Positions 11,660 through 24,631 of a DNA stretch of 64,000 bases are shown here, piece by piece; position 1 is the stretch's first letter, and the number at the start of each line of letters is the position of its first letter. The position numbers and the translations under genes are program-made. A model generated the notes under the pieces. That model made no database searches and was not told where the DNA came from. It worked only from the letters and a program-made list of their open reading frames with translations. The stretch is from NCBI GenBank assembly GCA_025403435.1, contig CM046332.1:10843903-10907902 (forward strand). Reading direction: 5' to 3'. Source of the DNA: Artocarpus heterophyllus. Its lineage: Eukaryota; Streptophyta; Magnoliopsida; Rosales; Moraceae.

Positions 11660-14600
11660 CTAAGTGAGTAAATACAACAAATTTTGCATCCCTATAGCTT
11701 CCACATGTTTCTCGAAGACTCTCCCTGTAAGTGTCTTCGTAAATGGATCAGCTAAATTGTCCTCTAACGCTATCTTGATCACCGTGACATGCCCGCCCTC
11801 AACGAAGTCCTTTATCAAATGATACTTTCGATCAATATGTTTACTCTTCTTGTGAAATCTTGGTTCCTTAGCATTAGCTACCGCCGTACTGTTATCACAG
11901 TACAGTGATACCATCTTATCCATACCATGAACAACCTCAAAATCCTCAAGAAATTTGCAGAGCCATACTGCTTCTTTCGAAGCATCACTAGCTGCCACAT
12001 ACTCGGCCTCCATCGTTGAATCCGAAGTGCAATATTGCTTCGCACTTCTCCAATTGATGGCACCACCGCCCAGAGTAAACACAAACCCCAAAGTTGATTT
12101 CCTAGAATCCAGACAGGATTGAAAATCCGAATCAGTATATCCTGGAGGAGTCAGGTCCTCAACCGAATATACAAGCATATACCCTCGAGTCCTTCGTAGG
12201 TACTTGAAAATATGCTTTACCGTAACCTAGTGGTTCAGTCTTGGATCTGCCTGAAATCGACTTACAATCCCGACCGCATAACTTATATCCAGTCATGTGC
12301 AAAGCATGGCTACATGAGACTACCCACTGCCGAAGCATAAGGCACATTTTTCATGTATTCTCCTTCTTCATAAGACTTTGGGGAGTCTTTCTTAGAAAGA
12401 GTAATTCCAGACCTAGATGGTTGCCCATCTTTCTTGGAATCCTGCATTGCAAATCTCTTGAAAATTTTATCTATGTAGCCGGCCTAAGACAAAGCTATCA
12501 TTTTGTTCTTCCTATCTCAAAAGATCTGGATACCGAGAACAAAATTAGCATCACCCAAGTCCTTCATGTCAAACTGCTTGGTCAACCATAATTTGACCGA
12601 TAACAATGCCCCAACGTCATTGCCAATTAGCAGAATGTCATCTACATGGAGCAGTAGAAAAACCACCTTCTCATCCTTAATGTGTTTGTAAACACATGGT
12701 TCATCCACATTTTGTGAGAACCCATAAGTCTTGATCACCAGATCAAATCTTATGTTCCAAGAACGAGAAGCCTGCTTAAGTCCATAAATTGACTTTAACA
12801 GCTTACAAACCTTACCCTCTTGACCCGTGACCTTGAACCCGTCTGGCTGTTCCATATAAATGGATTCTTCAAGATAGCCATTTAGAAAAGCCGTCTTGAT
12901 ATCCATCTGCCAAATCTCATAGTCGAGAGCGGTAGCTATGGATAAGAGAATCCGGATGGACTTTAGCACGGCTACAGGCGAAAAGGTTTCCTCATAATCG
13001 ATTCCTTCCTTTTGCGTATAACCCTTAGCTACTAGTCTAGCCTTATAGGTTTCGACCTTTCCATCCACTCCTCTTTTCCTCTTGTAGATCCATTTACACC
13101 CTATAGGTTTTACCCCTTCAGGAAGATCCACAAGCTCCTAGACCTGATTAGTCTCCATAGACTTCATCTCTATGTTCATGGCCTCTATCCAGAGTTTTGA
13201 ATCAACATTCTCCATAACTTCTGTGTAAGTATAAGGATCCTTGTCATGTTCATCCGGTTCAACCAAGTAGACTTCCCCATTGAACTTATACCTCTCAGGT
13301 TGACGCCTGATCCTCCCACTACACTAAAGCCCCTGAGATTGTTGTTCAAGTTTGTTTCATTTTTCTACACTGATCAAAACGGTTTCATTCGGAACCTCCG
13401 GAGTGATCTGATCACTTCTTAACTCCTCAAGCACCACTTTGCTTTGAGGTTTAAAGTTGTCCTTGTAACTCTCCTCAAGGAAAGTTGCATTAGTAGAAAC
13501 TATGACTTTATTTTTCTTCGGGTTATAAAAATAACCCCTTTAGTCCTTTTTGGATATCCTATAAACACACAAACTTCTGAACGTGCTTCCAACTTATTCG
13601 GATCCTTAAACAGGACATGAGCCGGACATCCCCATATGCGAATATGGTTTAAGGATGTATTCCTTCTTGTCCACAACTCGTGAAGAGTTTTAGGGACTGA
13701 TTTTGAAGGCACATTGTTCAAAAGATAACATGCAGTTTGTAATGCATATCCTCGAAAGGATAAAGGTAATGATGAATAACTCATCATGGACCTAACCATG
13801 TCCAACAAAGTCTTATTTCTTATCTTCGCTATGCCATTCTGCTGCGGAGTGCCCGGCACAGTCAAATGGGATAAAATCCCATTCTCTAACAAGTGTCCCA
13901 AGAACTCATCAGAAAGGTATTCTCTACCTCGATCGGATCAAAGTGCCTTTATGGGTCTACCCAATTGCTTTTCCACTTCAGCTCGAAACTCCCTGAACTT
14001 GTCAAAAGTTTCGCTTTTGTGGTGCATCAGGCACACATACCCATATCTTGAGTAATCGTCAATAAAAGTGACGAAGTACTCATACCCTCCTCGCGCCTAG
14101 ATGTTCATCAGTCTGTAAACATCACTATGCACAAGTTCTAGAACCCCTTTGGCCCTATTGCCTTTAGACCTGTATGGTCTTTTGGTCATTTTACCCTCCA
14201 AACAAGATTCACATTGAGGTATAGATTCCACCTTTCAGTGACTTAAAGGTCCATCCCTTACCAACCTTTGAATCTTATTCAGGTTAATATGACCAAGGTG
14301 CAAATGCCAAAGATAAGTCTTATTAGAGTGAGAAGTTTTAAGTTTTTTAGAGTTATTATCATTCATCTCAGCATTAAGCAATAAGTCCATCTTAGGTTTG
14401 ACAAAATATAGATTATTTTACATCCATCCAGAACAGATAAAAGATTTATTTTTACGAATCACCACTTTTTCATTAAAAGATACCACGTAGGAGTCTTTAA
14501 ATAAACAAGATACAGAAATTAAATTCCTTTTAAATTTAGGAACATAAAAAAAATCTTACAAAAATAAATTCCTATAGTTATCAAAGTAAAGATGGACATC

Positions 14601-15610
14601 TCCCATTGCTTCTGCTGAGACCAAGGATCCATCGCCCATCCAAAGCGTAAAGTCTTCATGTAGCAGACTTCTCGTTTCTTTGAACCCCTGCAAAGAAACA
14701 CAAACACGATTAGTTCCACCGGAATCTATGACCCAAATGTTACTGGATTCCTCAACCAAACAAGTTTCTAAATACAGAAGATCACACCTACCTCCTTTGA
14801 AAAGGAAGTCCTTACAATGCTTTTTAATATGCCCGACCTTTCCACAGAAGAAACACTTAAGCTTCTTTGGGTTCTTCTTCTTTTTCTTCTTGCTTTTGGC
14901 ATTAGCAGGAACAAAAGACTTCCCGTTCTTGGCCCGTTGCTTCTTTCCATTCCCAAAGTTAGAATTGGAACCAAAAGTAGCTACCATGTTGGCCTCACCA
15001 CCCGCAGGAGACTCCCTGATCAGCAGTTCGAACTCCTACAACTGTTTCATTAGTTCTGTCAAGGTCATATCCGGTCTATTGCTTAAATTAAATGTAGCCA
15101 TAAACGGAATAAATTCCTTAGACAGAGTCTCAAAGACCATAGTCATCTGAGTTTCAGCATCGATGTCGACTCCATTGGTTTAAGCCTCAGTGAGGTAACC
15201 CATGACCAACATCATATACTCCTTTACAGATGTCCCCGGTCTCTGTCTATAGTTTAAGAGTTTCTGAAGCGCCCCTTGCTGCTTTGTTATGGCATGACCT
15301 CCAAATATGTCTTTAAGATTATCCAAGATCTGTTTTGCAGTCTCATAATCTTGATGTTGAGCCTGCAGCACATTATTCATGCTAGCCATAACATAGCAAC
15401 GGCCTGATCATTACCATCTTTCCAGCGGTCATACGCTTGGATTTTCTCATTAGATGAGTATCCCGTAGGCTCGGGAGGACAAGGGGTTTATAGAACATAT
15501 TTCAGTTTATCAAAGGACAAGACGATATCTAGGTTCCGTTTTCAATCATTGTAATTCTCACCGGTTAATTAGTTTTTGTCAAGTATCGATGATAAAGCAT
15601 TTTTAGACAT
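11660..15610 (-). pseudogene. Copia gag-pol polyprotein, disrupted (copia 1)
   Basis: The coding region starts at the ATG at 15610-15608 and meets a stop after 13 codons. Later pieces are recognisable in order: a UBN2-type gag segment (15389-15180), a CCHC zinc knuckle [14 protein letters not shown] (about 14848-14807), an aspartic protease core, integrase with PGTPQQNG (13901-13500), RT with [18 protein letters not shown] and a YVDD-type box degraded to LHVDD (13131-12517), and RNase H with STMEAEYVAAS (12178-11660). Frameshifts and stops separate them, so no functional product is expected. The sister element reads through the same span, which is how the breaks were located. Confidence 0.9.
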
Positions 15611-17328
15611 TTTTAATCTACAATAAAGAATCATATACCTAACATAAGCAAACATATCATAATAATTTAGTAAGATAACACAATCATGTAAAATCATACA
15701 AATGTGTTTATGTGTCAAAACTTTAAAAATATCATAACCTTACAACGATAATTCCTAACTCAGAATTCAACAAGCTCCTAGGGGAGTAATGCTAAATTCA
15801 ATCAGGAATACGGATCCCCTCCTGATTAATATATGCTATCCAAGACCCGTATGATCCAGCATATATTAATAATCGTTTCTTTGGCCATTAATTTTATTAA
15901 CAAAGCTCCTAGGGGAGGTTAATAATAAAATTAACGTGAGTGTATAACCATCGTTTCAATATTTTATTCATGGTTTATAATCACCACCTAGGGGTGTGCA
16001 ATCATAAATTATGCTAAAATACCTTATCATCTCAGATATCCAATCTGGTACATGATAGAAATCCCTTCTTAGGGGTCAGGACCACCATGTTCTTCCTATG
16101 GACCAACGATGGAGGCCTTAGGTTCTCTCTTCAAAAACCTTCTCCCACTCAATCTTTTGAAATCAAGGTTTTATTTTAAAATTATGCATGAACAATTTTA
16201 ATATGAGCGGCACTTTCTATTCTATATGACATGTTATCAATATATATGGCAAATCATATTATAATGCAGACAAGCAAAGCAATCAAACAAAACTACAAGT
16301 AAAATAATAATAACCGTAATATTATGGCTCCACCTTAGAGAATAGAAAACTAAGATTACAAGAGAATAATCAAGACATATATCGATTCTTCATCTTTGAA
16401 TCCTCAAGTCGTATCCTTTTTCACATAATTCCCATATTCAAGTATTCAAGCCCGTATGAATCAAATGCTTCATATTTCCGGTCATATCCAAATTTAATGT
16501 TTCTCAGAATCGTCTCAAAAATAAAATTAAAACTGCACCTGCAAAAATTGTACCTTTTCTGGAAATTTTCTAGCCCTCGGTCAGTAGGCCGATCTGGGCG
16601 ATCGGCCTGCCGATCATGCTTCATCGGCCTATCGATCATGCTTCATCGGCCTGCCGATCGAAAAGATCGGCCTGACGACCCATGAAAGTTCGGCATGCCA
16701 AACTGAAAGTTCAGCCTGCCAGTAAAGCCAGCCTATTTCTGCCCCACTGATGGCCTGTCGAACCACACGTCTGGCCTACCGATCTGTGACCATTGGCCTG
16801 CCGAACTAAAGGTTCGGCATGCCGACCAAGCAGAAATCTCTATTCTAGAAAATACAATTTTAATGCAATTCATTAATTTTATTTTTAACAATTCAAAAAC
16901 ATAAAATTAGAGACACAGGAAATACCTGGGTGTGCCATCATCGATCTTTTAGATCCGTCTTCTCCGAATAATTATTTAATTACAAAAATCTTACAAATTT
17001 AAAATTAAATAACAATTCTTAGACAGAGATGATAGTCCACCATTTAATCACATGAAAAAACTTAGATATATATTCTAACCTCTAAGGAACCATAACTGGT
17101 ATAAATAAATTAATTAATAAATAATTAAATAACAATTTAATCAACCATAATTAATTAATGAACATTCACCACATAATCTATGACAACATATAATTATATA
17201 GAAACCTAGAGTGCCAACTCTCTATAAAATTAAATTCAAGCATAGGAGAGATTAAAATCATAAATTTATACATATAGTATGATCACAAACTTGTAAATTT
17301 ATGTAAAAACCTTGGTTTTGATACCAAT
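15611..17328 (-). other. Leader and primer-binding site of copia 1
   Basis: This untranslated leader holds the same set of CTCCTAGGGGAG-bearing hairpins (15770-16080) and the same GC-rich palindrome array (16572-16836) as the sister copy. Beside the LTR, on -, TGGTATCAAAACC matches the initiator-tRNA-Met primer-binding site with decay. Confidence 0.75.
16572..16836. repeat. Array of GC-rich palindromes (GATCGGCCTGCCGATC type)
   Basis: About ten diverged copies of a 14-16-bp near-palindrome with core CGGCCTGCCG or CGGCATGCCG, spaced roughly 25-30 bp, in AT-rich DNA. The homologous place in the sister copia is 36211-36400. Confidence 0.8.
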
Positions 17329-19330
17329 TGTTGGAAAAAACAATGTGAGGTGCGCAAAGGGAATGTTAAAATTTTAACATCGGAGTATTTTTCCAAAACA
17401 CAAGTTTGACATGCTATATGTATAAATTAAGCAGATCTTACTAACCTTTGTATACCGAAGAACCTCCGCAACCCGTGAAGAGAAGTAACGTTCCAAAAGA
17501 GCTTTAACCAATTGATCTTCTTTGCTATTCTCTATCCACAATCGGAGTGAGTGTGGGCTCACACGCACAGCTCTTCCACCGATGACTCTCCTTCCAACCA
17601 ATCGAGAGAACCCAAAGCTAATGTTCGTGATTTGTGAACAAAAGCTCTCACGGAGTTTTCAAATGCTCACCAGAAGAGTATCACTCTTAATCTCTCAATT
17701 GATCTGAGTAACTCATGAGACTTACTCCCTTGATATAGCGATTGGTCCTAGGGTCAGTCCTTATCAGATTAGGTCTCAAAAACTCAAAACAGAATCAAGT
17801 TCGGATCAATATCTGATAAGATCCGCATGAAAACGCGTAATCTTATCTCTCGCTGATCGGCAGGCCGAATAGGCCCCATCAGCAGGCCGAACTGCCACGT
17901 AAATATCTCCGCGAATCTTTTATTTTTCACCCGAGATTCTATAGGATAAAGTCTTAGTTTTGATTCAAATAACCCAATAGAGAAGTTATCTGATCAAAAC
18001 AAACTTTATCGAGATAATCTCTAAGAAAATAAATCAATTCACAATAATTCTACAAGTTTATCTTGATTTAATTCATCAATTAAATCAACCTATAAACAAA
18101 CAAGAATTATGCGATCCCAATAATTCAACAAGTTTATCTTAAATTAATTTTATTACAAAAATCAATTCAACCAATAAACAGACATGAATTATTTGATTCT
18201 TTCAAATTTTAAACCAATCCAATAAATCCGACATAAGTCATCAATTATTAAAAAATCACGCCGTATTGTTACAGGATTTTTGTGAGCTAGCAAAAGGGAC
18301 CAAAATGGACCTATAAAGTTCAAGCTCTCGATAATTATGAAACCCAATATCCCAGATATACATTTCACAATTATCAACTCCAACGCTACTCTACTAAAAG
18401 CTTGGAGCTGCACTCTTGAACTCTATAGAATTACGAGGCCTGTATAGCTAAGTCTCCATGACATATCAAAGTGTATCGTATCCCCATATGATAATCCATA
18501 ATCAACTTAAGGACAAGTTCTGTCTAACCTTCCCGATTATTTTTATCTTACGTTCCATTATCTCACCATTAGAAAACTTACCATCCAAAGATAGTATACC
18601 ATTCGGTTACACCTATGTATCCAAATGGTTAAGCGCTCCAGTTTTTCAATTACAGGATAACGCATATAAGAGGATATCATTACTCCTAAAGAGGAGCAAT
18701 GGATTCCATATCTATGAATAATAAGTCTACGCTATCAAAAGTCTTGCCTCCAATGTACCGGCATGCATACCACTATTGAGACATGGGAGTCACCCTTTGG
18801 TACATCAAAAGACACAAGTCGAGACAACGGGTCCGCTATCCATCTCAAGACTAATATACAATACAAATGATTGTCTAAAGTGAATTGATTTTCCAAGACA
18901 GAATTATTAATCCAAATCAATTTACTTTGTGTCCCGATTCAACACATCGTCACCTATGACAACGTGCCAATGTTTTTATTCACGGAGTCCAACTCTGGTG
19001 GCCAAGACAAACCATCTCCCTTTAGGGATATAGACAACATAACAGTCTTTGCATGAATAAAGCGCCCAACTTTATTCCCTCGATTGCGGATCATACGTTT
19101 TAGACCGTCACCTTAAGAATCATGTCTTCCGCATAATCAGTTCATCATATGCCCAATTCTTAAAGGTTTAGACCCACAGTCTTAGACTATTGTTTGCTTA
19201 ACATGCATTCAACAAATATGAACGTAAAGAGGACAAGAGTTAGTATATATAAATGAATAAATTCTTTATTGATAAAAATGTCTTCAAAAACGTATTACAT
19301 TTTTACTCCTTAAGGCATATATATTTAACA
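17329..19330 (-). repeat. 5' LTR of copia 1
   Basis: 2002 bp, direct repeat of 9666-11645 with a few percent divergence by eye, so this copy is clearly older than copia 3. It carries palindromes GATCGGCAGGCCGAAT near 17860 and CAGCAGGCCGAACTG near 17880. Confidence 0.93.
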
Positions 19331-19335
19331 GTTGC

Positions 19336-20395
19336 TACAATATCTACGTTACAATTATCCTTGTTTCTCTCCTTTACAGATTGTGTGAGATTCTTAAAAA
19401 TTTTGAATAGTTCAATTTTTAGTTTCGTACTTTTTTCCTAACTTTTTTTCTCTGTTTACATTTCGTTTTTGTTTTTTTACGCTTTCTAAAAATATTTACA
19501 ATATAAATACGTGGATTTACATGCACAGAGATTAAGAGTGTTGACCACACGCGTTGCAAAAACAGCAGTGATTGGATTTTTTTTTAAGACTTAAACAACA
19601 TATTATTTCTCTTATTCAATATAGCTTTACACATGACATCATTATCACAAGCCAACATCGTTATAAGTATCATCTGTACCCGCTAGCTGTAGTAATACCA
19701 TATTGGAATATTTTCAAATTTCCGCACTCCCATAAATGAACTGAAAATGTTGAATGCCTTTTTTACCCTTTCCTTTAAAAGCGAACAAAAAATAGAAAAT
19801 TTTATGCTATGCCACACTTTAAAATCGATGAATTTATTTATACTACACTAAAAAAAGTTGTGCTACACTCTTTCATATTAAATATTTAAGTTGTGACACA
19901 CTTAAACAAATATGGCATTTATAAAGAGTAAAATTCAAAATATCGTATGTATAAAAATTTCCCAACAAAATAGAATCTTTGAGTCTTGTATTTCATTTTC
20001 TTTTGCAACTTTTCTTAGAACATTAGTGTTTTGGAGAGCAGTTGGTTTGAAAATTATAGAATATGAGAGTTTTATATTGTGACAATTTTTTATTTTTGTT
20101 ATAGTTGCTGAGAGCTTTATACTGTTTGTTGCTTGAATTCGTTAGTTCCAACCGAGATGCCAAACAAGCCTTAAGCTGTATAACGTAATTTTTTTAATTT
20201 AACTTGCCTATTTATGGCAACTTGTTAATATTTAGTTGACGGAATAAAATATAAAAAAAGAAAGAAAAAAAGACAAAAAACAAAATTCTATAGTAGCTGC
20301 GAGAAGATACTTAACTAGCGGAGTTGTAATAATTTTGTTTTAAATAAAATGTTCACGGTTAATTTAGAAATTAAGAAGAATGTGTAATGAGTAAA
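19336..20395. other. AT-rich spacer, no gene seen
   Basis: No coding or RNA feature recognised. A short AGTGTGGCACAA-like motif cluster (about 19805-19920) has weak inverted similarity to 31470-31555, possibly old MITE debris. Confidence 0.4.
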
Positions 20396-20922
20396 TTTAA
20401 TTAGGGGGCGTCTATTAATACCCTTCTATTCTACTTTTCACATGCCTTTTTTTAATAAAATTTCATATTGTATTACCCACTGGTAAGTAATTTAAAAACG
20501 ACTCATTACACACCCCACCTTAAATAAATATGTTATACCTTATTTTTTCTAAAACAACAAAGATAGTTTTTGATATTGAAGAGCCTCTGCATAAAAAAGT
20601 ACATGGTTTATTTTTTCTACAAAATTATCATTTTTCTCCCAATTCTAATCGTTGAACCCCCATTGATTTACCGGTAAAACCCACGAATTGCCTTGGTATG
20701 AACAAAAACATCAATGACAAGTAATGGTGCATACTAGCTTAAATTCTTCGTGGAAGAAATTCAAAATGGTGTATATGAATTGATAATGTTAACAAAAGCG
20801 GAATCAATTTTGTTTTATAATGAAAATGGAATCATTTTTTTTTTTAACAAAACTTGAAGTTTTTGGTATGAAAATGGAAACATAGTAAAATTAATAGTTA
20901 ACATTTAATAAAAAGATAAATC

Positions 20923-22256
20923 TGTTAACCCAAGAATAACTACCCAAGAGAGGGGGTGAATCAGTTTTCGGAACTTTTTACATATATGTATTGGAAATTT
21001 CTAGATTAAACACTTAAGCAATAAACGCACAAATAAAAATTCAAGCAAATATAAAATGACACAAAAAAAAAAAAAAAGAAATGCAAATACTATTTATAGT
21101 GGTTCAGTAAAAGACCTACGTCCATTGTAACTGGGCAAGACTTTGCCTTGACTTCTTCCACTATCTCAACCATCTTTTTGACATAATCACTTTAAATACA
21201 AATCAATGACTTGTTTACCTCAAGGCTCACCACAATCTCTTATAATCCGCTAATTTTACAGAGATTGGCTAGCCAAAACAGCCTCGAATTTCACTAAGGC
21301 TTCGAAAACCTAATTCGCTCGGTTTACAAGATTTGGAAATTTTAAGCTCAACTTCTCAAAACTCCTAGAAAGGCTTAGAATACAATATGGAATGTACTAA
21401 GAGATTAGTAAGCACACATTGAGAATTTTTAACAAGTTTGGCCCAAGAATGCTTGAAAGCTTGTTGAACACTTAGAAATTAATACAAGGATGATTCTAGG
21501 TGTTCTTAAATATCAAAAACTCAAAAATGAGGTTATTTATAGACTAAAACCTGAAACTAGTCATTTATAGTCATTTGAGGTGTATTAGCAAGGGCTAGAA
21601 AACTAGTCTTTGGAGCACTCAGTCGACTACCATATACATGGCTTAGTCAATTGAGCTTGCTGGACATTCCAACTCAATCTGGGCTAGTCCGGTTGACTGG
21701 GCTGCATGTCCTTCGGTCAGCCAGGCTTATTTAGCAAGCTTGCTGCCATTCTTTTGATTCAAAAATCCTGCTTAATCAATTTTATTTTAAAGATAGTTTG
21801 AAAAGCATTTTAAGATCAGTTTAAGCCTTAGGAGATAGATAAAAACATATAGAGATAATTTCAAGACTTCTAGCATATTTTAGATCAAGTTTGAAAGATC
21901 AAGATTAAAAACTTTTGAAAACAAGTTAAAAAAATAATCTAACTTGAGCCATTAAGCTTGAAAAAAACTATATGTATGCTCTAACATCATACAAGCTTAA
22001 GAATGAAACTTAATCCTATTCTTCATGTTTGTTGATATCATTTCTTCAATCTTCATACTTTCACTAAATTGATCCGCCTTCTTATTTGATTTCTTACGAG
22101 TCTTGATAAGTTTCGTGCAATAATCATGGGTTGCTAAAATAATAATAAAACTAAATGGCTCTACATACTCAAGAGAAATCATTAGTATTTAAGCAATTAA
22201 TTATTTGTTGTCATTAAAACAAAAATAAATATTTTTCATTTGAAACCTTGGAGCCA
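20923..22256 (-). repeat. 3' LTR of copia 2
   Basis: 1334 bp, similar to 29883-31030. Contains CAGTCGACTACC, GGTTGACTGG and related short palindromes near 21621-21722. Confidence 0.82.
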
Positions 22257-24631
22257 AAATTCTCCCACTTTTTGATGATGACAAATAATTGATTGCTTCC
22301 AGTAAAATAAGGAAAGAAACTTGAAGTGAGTAAAGAGTTTTTCTCAGAGTTTTCTTACCATATCATGTTAAGCTCGTCCTACCAAATATAATATAATTCC
22401 CCCTTAATGTATGCAATCTTGAGGGAATTTGTTAGTATCTTAGAAGAAATTTAATTAAAAAAAATCTCAATCTCAATCCAAATGAATTTTAGAAAAAAAA
22501 ATCTTTTGCAAAATTTAAACATAGCTTCTCCTATTTTGAACGAAATAAGCATAGAAATGCAAAGTAATCAAATATAACATAGCTCCCCATGTTTTGAACA
22601 AAATAAGCATAGTAATATTAATCAGTCAAATATAAACATAGTTCCCTTGTTTTGAACAAAATAAGCATAGTAATGCAAAGCAATCAATCTAAATCTTCTT
22701 TTCCTTTATCATCAACAGAAAGAGAAATGATACAACAAAATTGAAATACCATAAAACTGCAAAAAGATACAAAATGCAAAGTACAAATCCCAAAATAGTC
22801 TTAAAATAAAGAAAAAGTAAACATAAAATTGTCCTAAAGATGAAAAAGAAACTAGGTGATAAAACTAATCAAGATGGAGGCGGTGGTCTTGCATGTTGAG
22901 ACACCTAAGCTCTTCAAGGATGTTTCCCATAGTCAAGTTCAAATTCGCCATGTTGTTTCCTATAATCACCATATTGTTGTTGACTCGAGTGAGTTGCCCA
23001 TTGGTGTGAGTTCGATAGGTGGCAAAGTTTGACTCAAAATTGTCAAAGCTGGAGACAAGCTACTGATAAGGATTCTAAGAGGAAGAACCTGCTTGGTGAA
23101 CGTATGGAGGTGCTTCTGCTTGAGTAAATTCTTGTTACTCATCCTCATCTAAAGCAAGAGTTGCAATGCCTTCACCATACCAAATTCCATTCATTAAAGT
23201 GCACCCTATTTTCTTAAGGGATGATTCATTGAAATATGAGTGGATATCTAGTTCCTTTCTTTCACTTTCTTGGAGAAGTGAAATCCTGAATTTTTAAAAG
23301 ATATGAATAAGCTTTCATCCAAAAGGTAAAGCATTACCTGATTGATTACTGGCTAGTCAATCATGCGATGGAGGATGATATGATAGACATTGACCCTAGT
23401 ATTGGAAAGGAGATAGTATGAAAGAGACATATCGACCTAGGTAAGCTCATTTTTGTGACCCACTTTTGGCATGAAATTTGTGGAAATCATATGGTGAAGA
23501 GCATGGGTTCTGAGAGGCAAGTTTAGTGTAGGATGCTTAAGAGCAAAAACTATCTCAAAGTCATTCATAAGATGATGAAAACAGTAAGATCAAGAAAAAA
23601 GCCTCTAATCACAAGTATTGATGTCAGGTTTGTAGGATTGGCATTTAGTTGAGCATAAAAGATTCTAACAAGTCTAGGATACACCTAACATTTGGACTCT
23701 ACTATAGTTAACAATCCTTGAGTTTCAAACAAGACTCTTAGGTTCAATGACTTCATATCATTAAAGACTATAATCCTTCCATACACAATTTTCTTATGAA
23801 CCATTCTTTCATAATTATGCAAGCTAATAGGATTCAAGATATTAGGTCTATGGAATACCTTTCAATGAAATTCTTCATTGTCAATAGCCGATCGCTTACC
23901 TCGTTGGCTAGATAATTTGCCTCATCCTACCATTGTTAAAATGCCTAAAAGAGTGATATGAAAATGCCAAAACATAGAAACAAGATTTTGCAAATGAAAA
24001 GTCAGATTTCTCACAAGAAAGAGTGATTTTAGGAGGTTTTTGACAATGATTAGGACTAAAAACACAAGAAAACTTGTTATGAACTCAAGAAACGACAATA
24101 GGAAGATTTTGAAATGAATTTCACTTTGCTAGTACTAAGAATTGGACTCCTCGATAGGACAATGAAGAAAATGAAGTGAAAACTCCTTTTAAATTAACAT
24201 TAGGTTAGGTCTAGAATTGGACTCCCCGAAGGACCAGTCGACAGGATTGTACATCCCCCGATCGAGTGGAGTTGCTAAAAATGTAGCCCTTGATGCTACA
24301 GTAGTGCAGCAAAATATTTTCTTTTAGAATCATTTTAAACTTGATAAAATAATTAATATATAAAACATACATGATAAATGAAAATTATTTAAACCAATTA
24401 AATAAATAAAGATCAAAAAGATATTACATCATATATACACATATGGGATAATCCTAAAGAGAATAGTGGAGATTTTAAATCTAATGAAATACATCTACAC
24501 TTAAAACAATACGCAGAACAAATCAATATCAAAAGAAAAACAAGTATGGATATGGTGAGTTTTTCAAACTCTCAAACTTAAGTTCGAGGGATCTAAAATA
24601 CCAAGACTACTTCTAAAATATGAAAATCGTT
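22257..24631 (-). pseudogene. Post-pol region of copia 2 with relic of a plant-transposon-protein-like ORF
   Basis: Between RNase H and the 3' LTR are 2.4 kb that are too long for a plain 3' spacer. Minus-strand translation of about 23940-23330 gives collinear fragments such as NPISLHNYERMVHKKIVYGR, LVRIFYAQLNANPTNLTSIL and GHKNELT / VDMSLSYYLLSNTRVNVYH, broken by stops and at least one frameshift. The pattern (an RxFYAxL block, then a buried hydrophobic helix region) resembles the 'putative plant transposon protein' domain found in many plant genomes. It sits where Sireviruses have an env-like extra ORF. Family assignment is from memory of the motif pattern. Confidence 0.5.

Larger units (their letters stand above)
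9666..19330 (-). mobile_element. Ty1/copia LTR retrotransposon (copia 1), minus strand, degraded
   Basis: TG...CA-bounded LTRs at both ends and a perfect 5-bp target duplication GTTGC (9661-9665 and 19331-19335). Internal order on the minus strand is PBS, leader, gag, protease, integrase, RT, RNase H, polypurine tract. Coding is broken many times. It is the same family as the + strand element at 33666-49785, with closely similar LTR, leader and protein segments. Confidence 0.95.
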
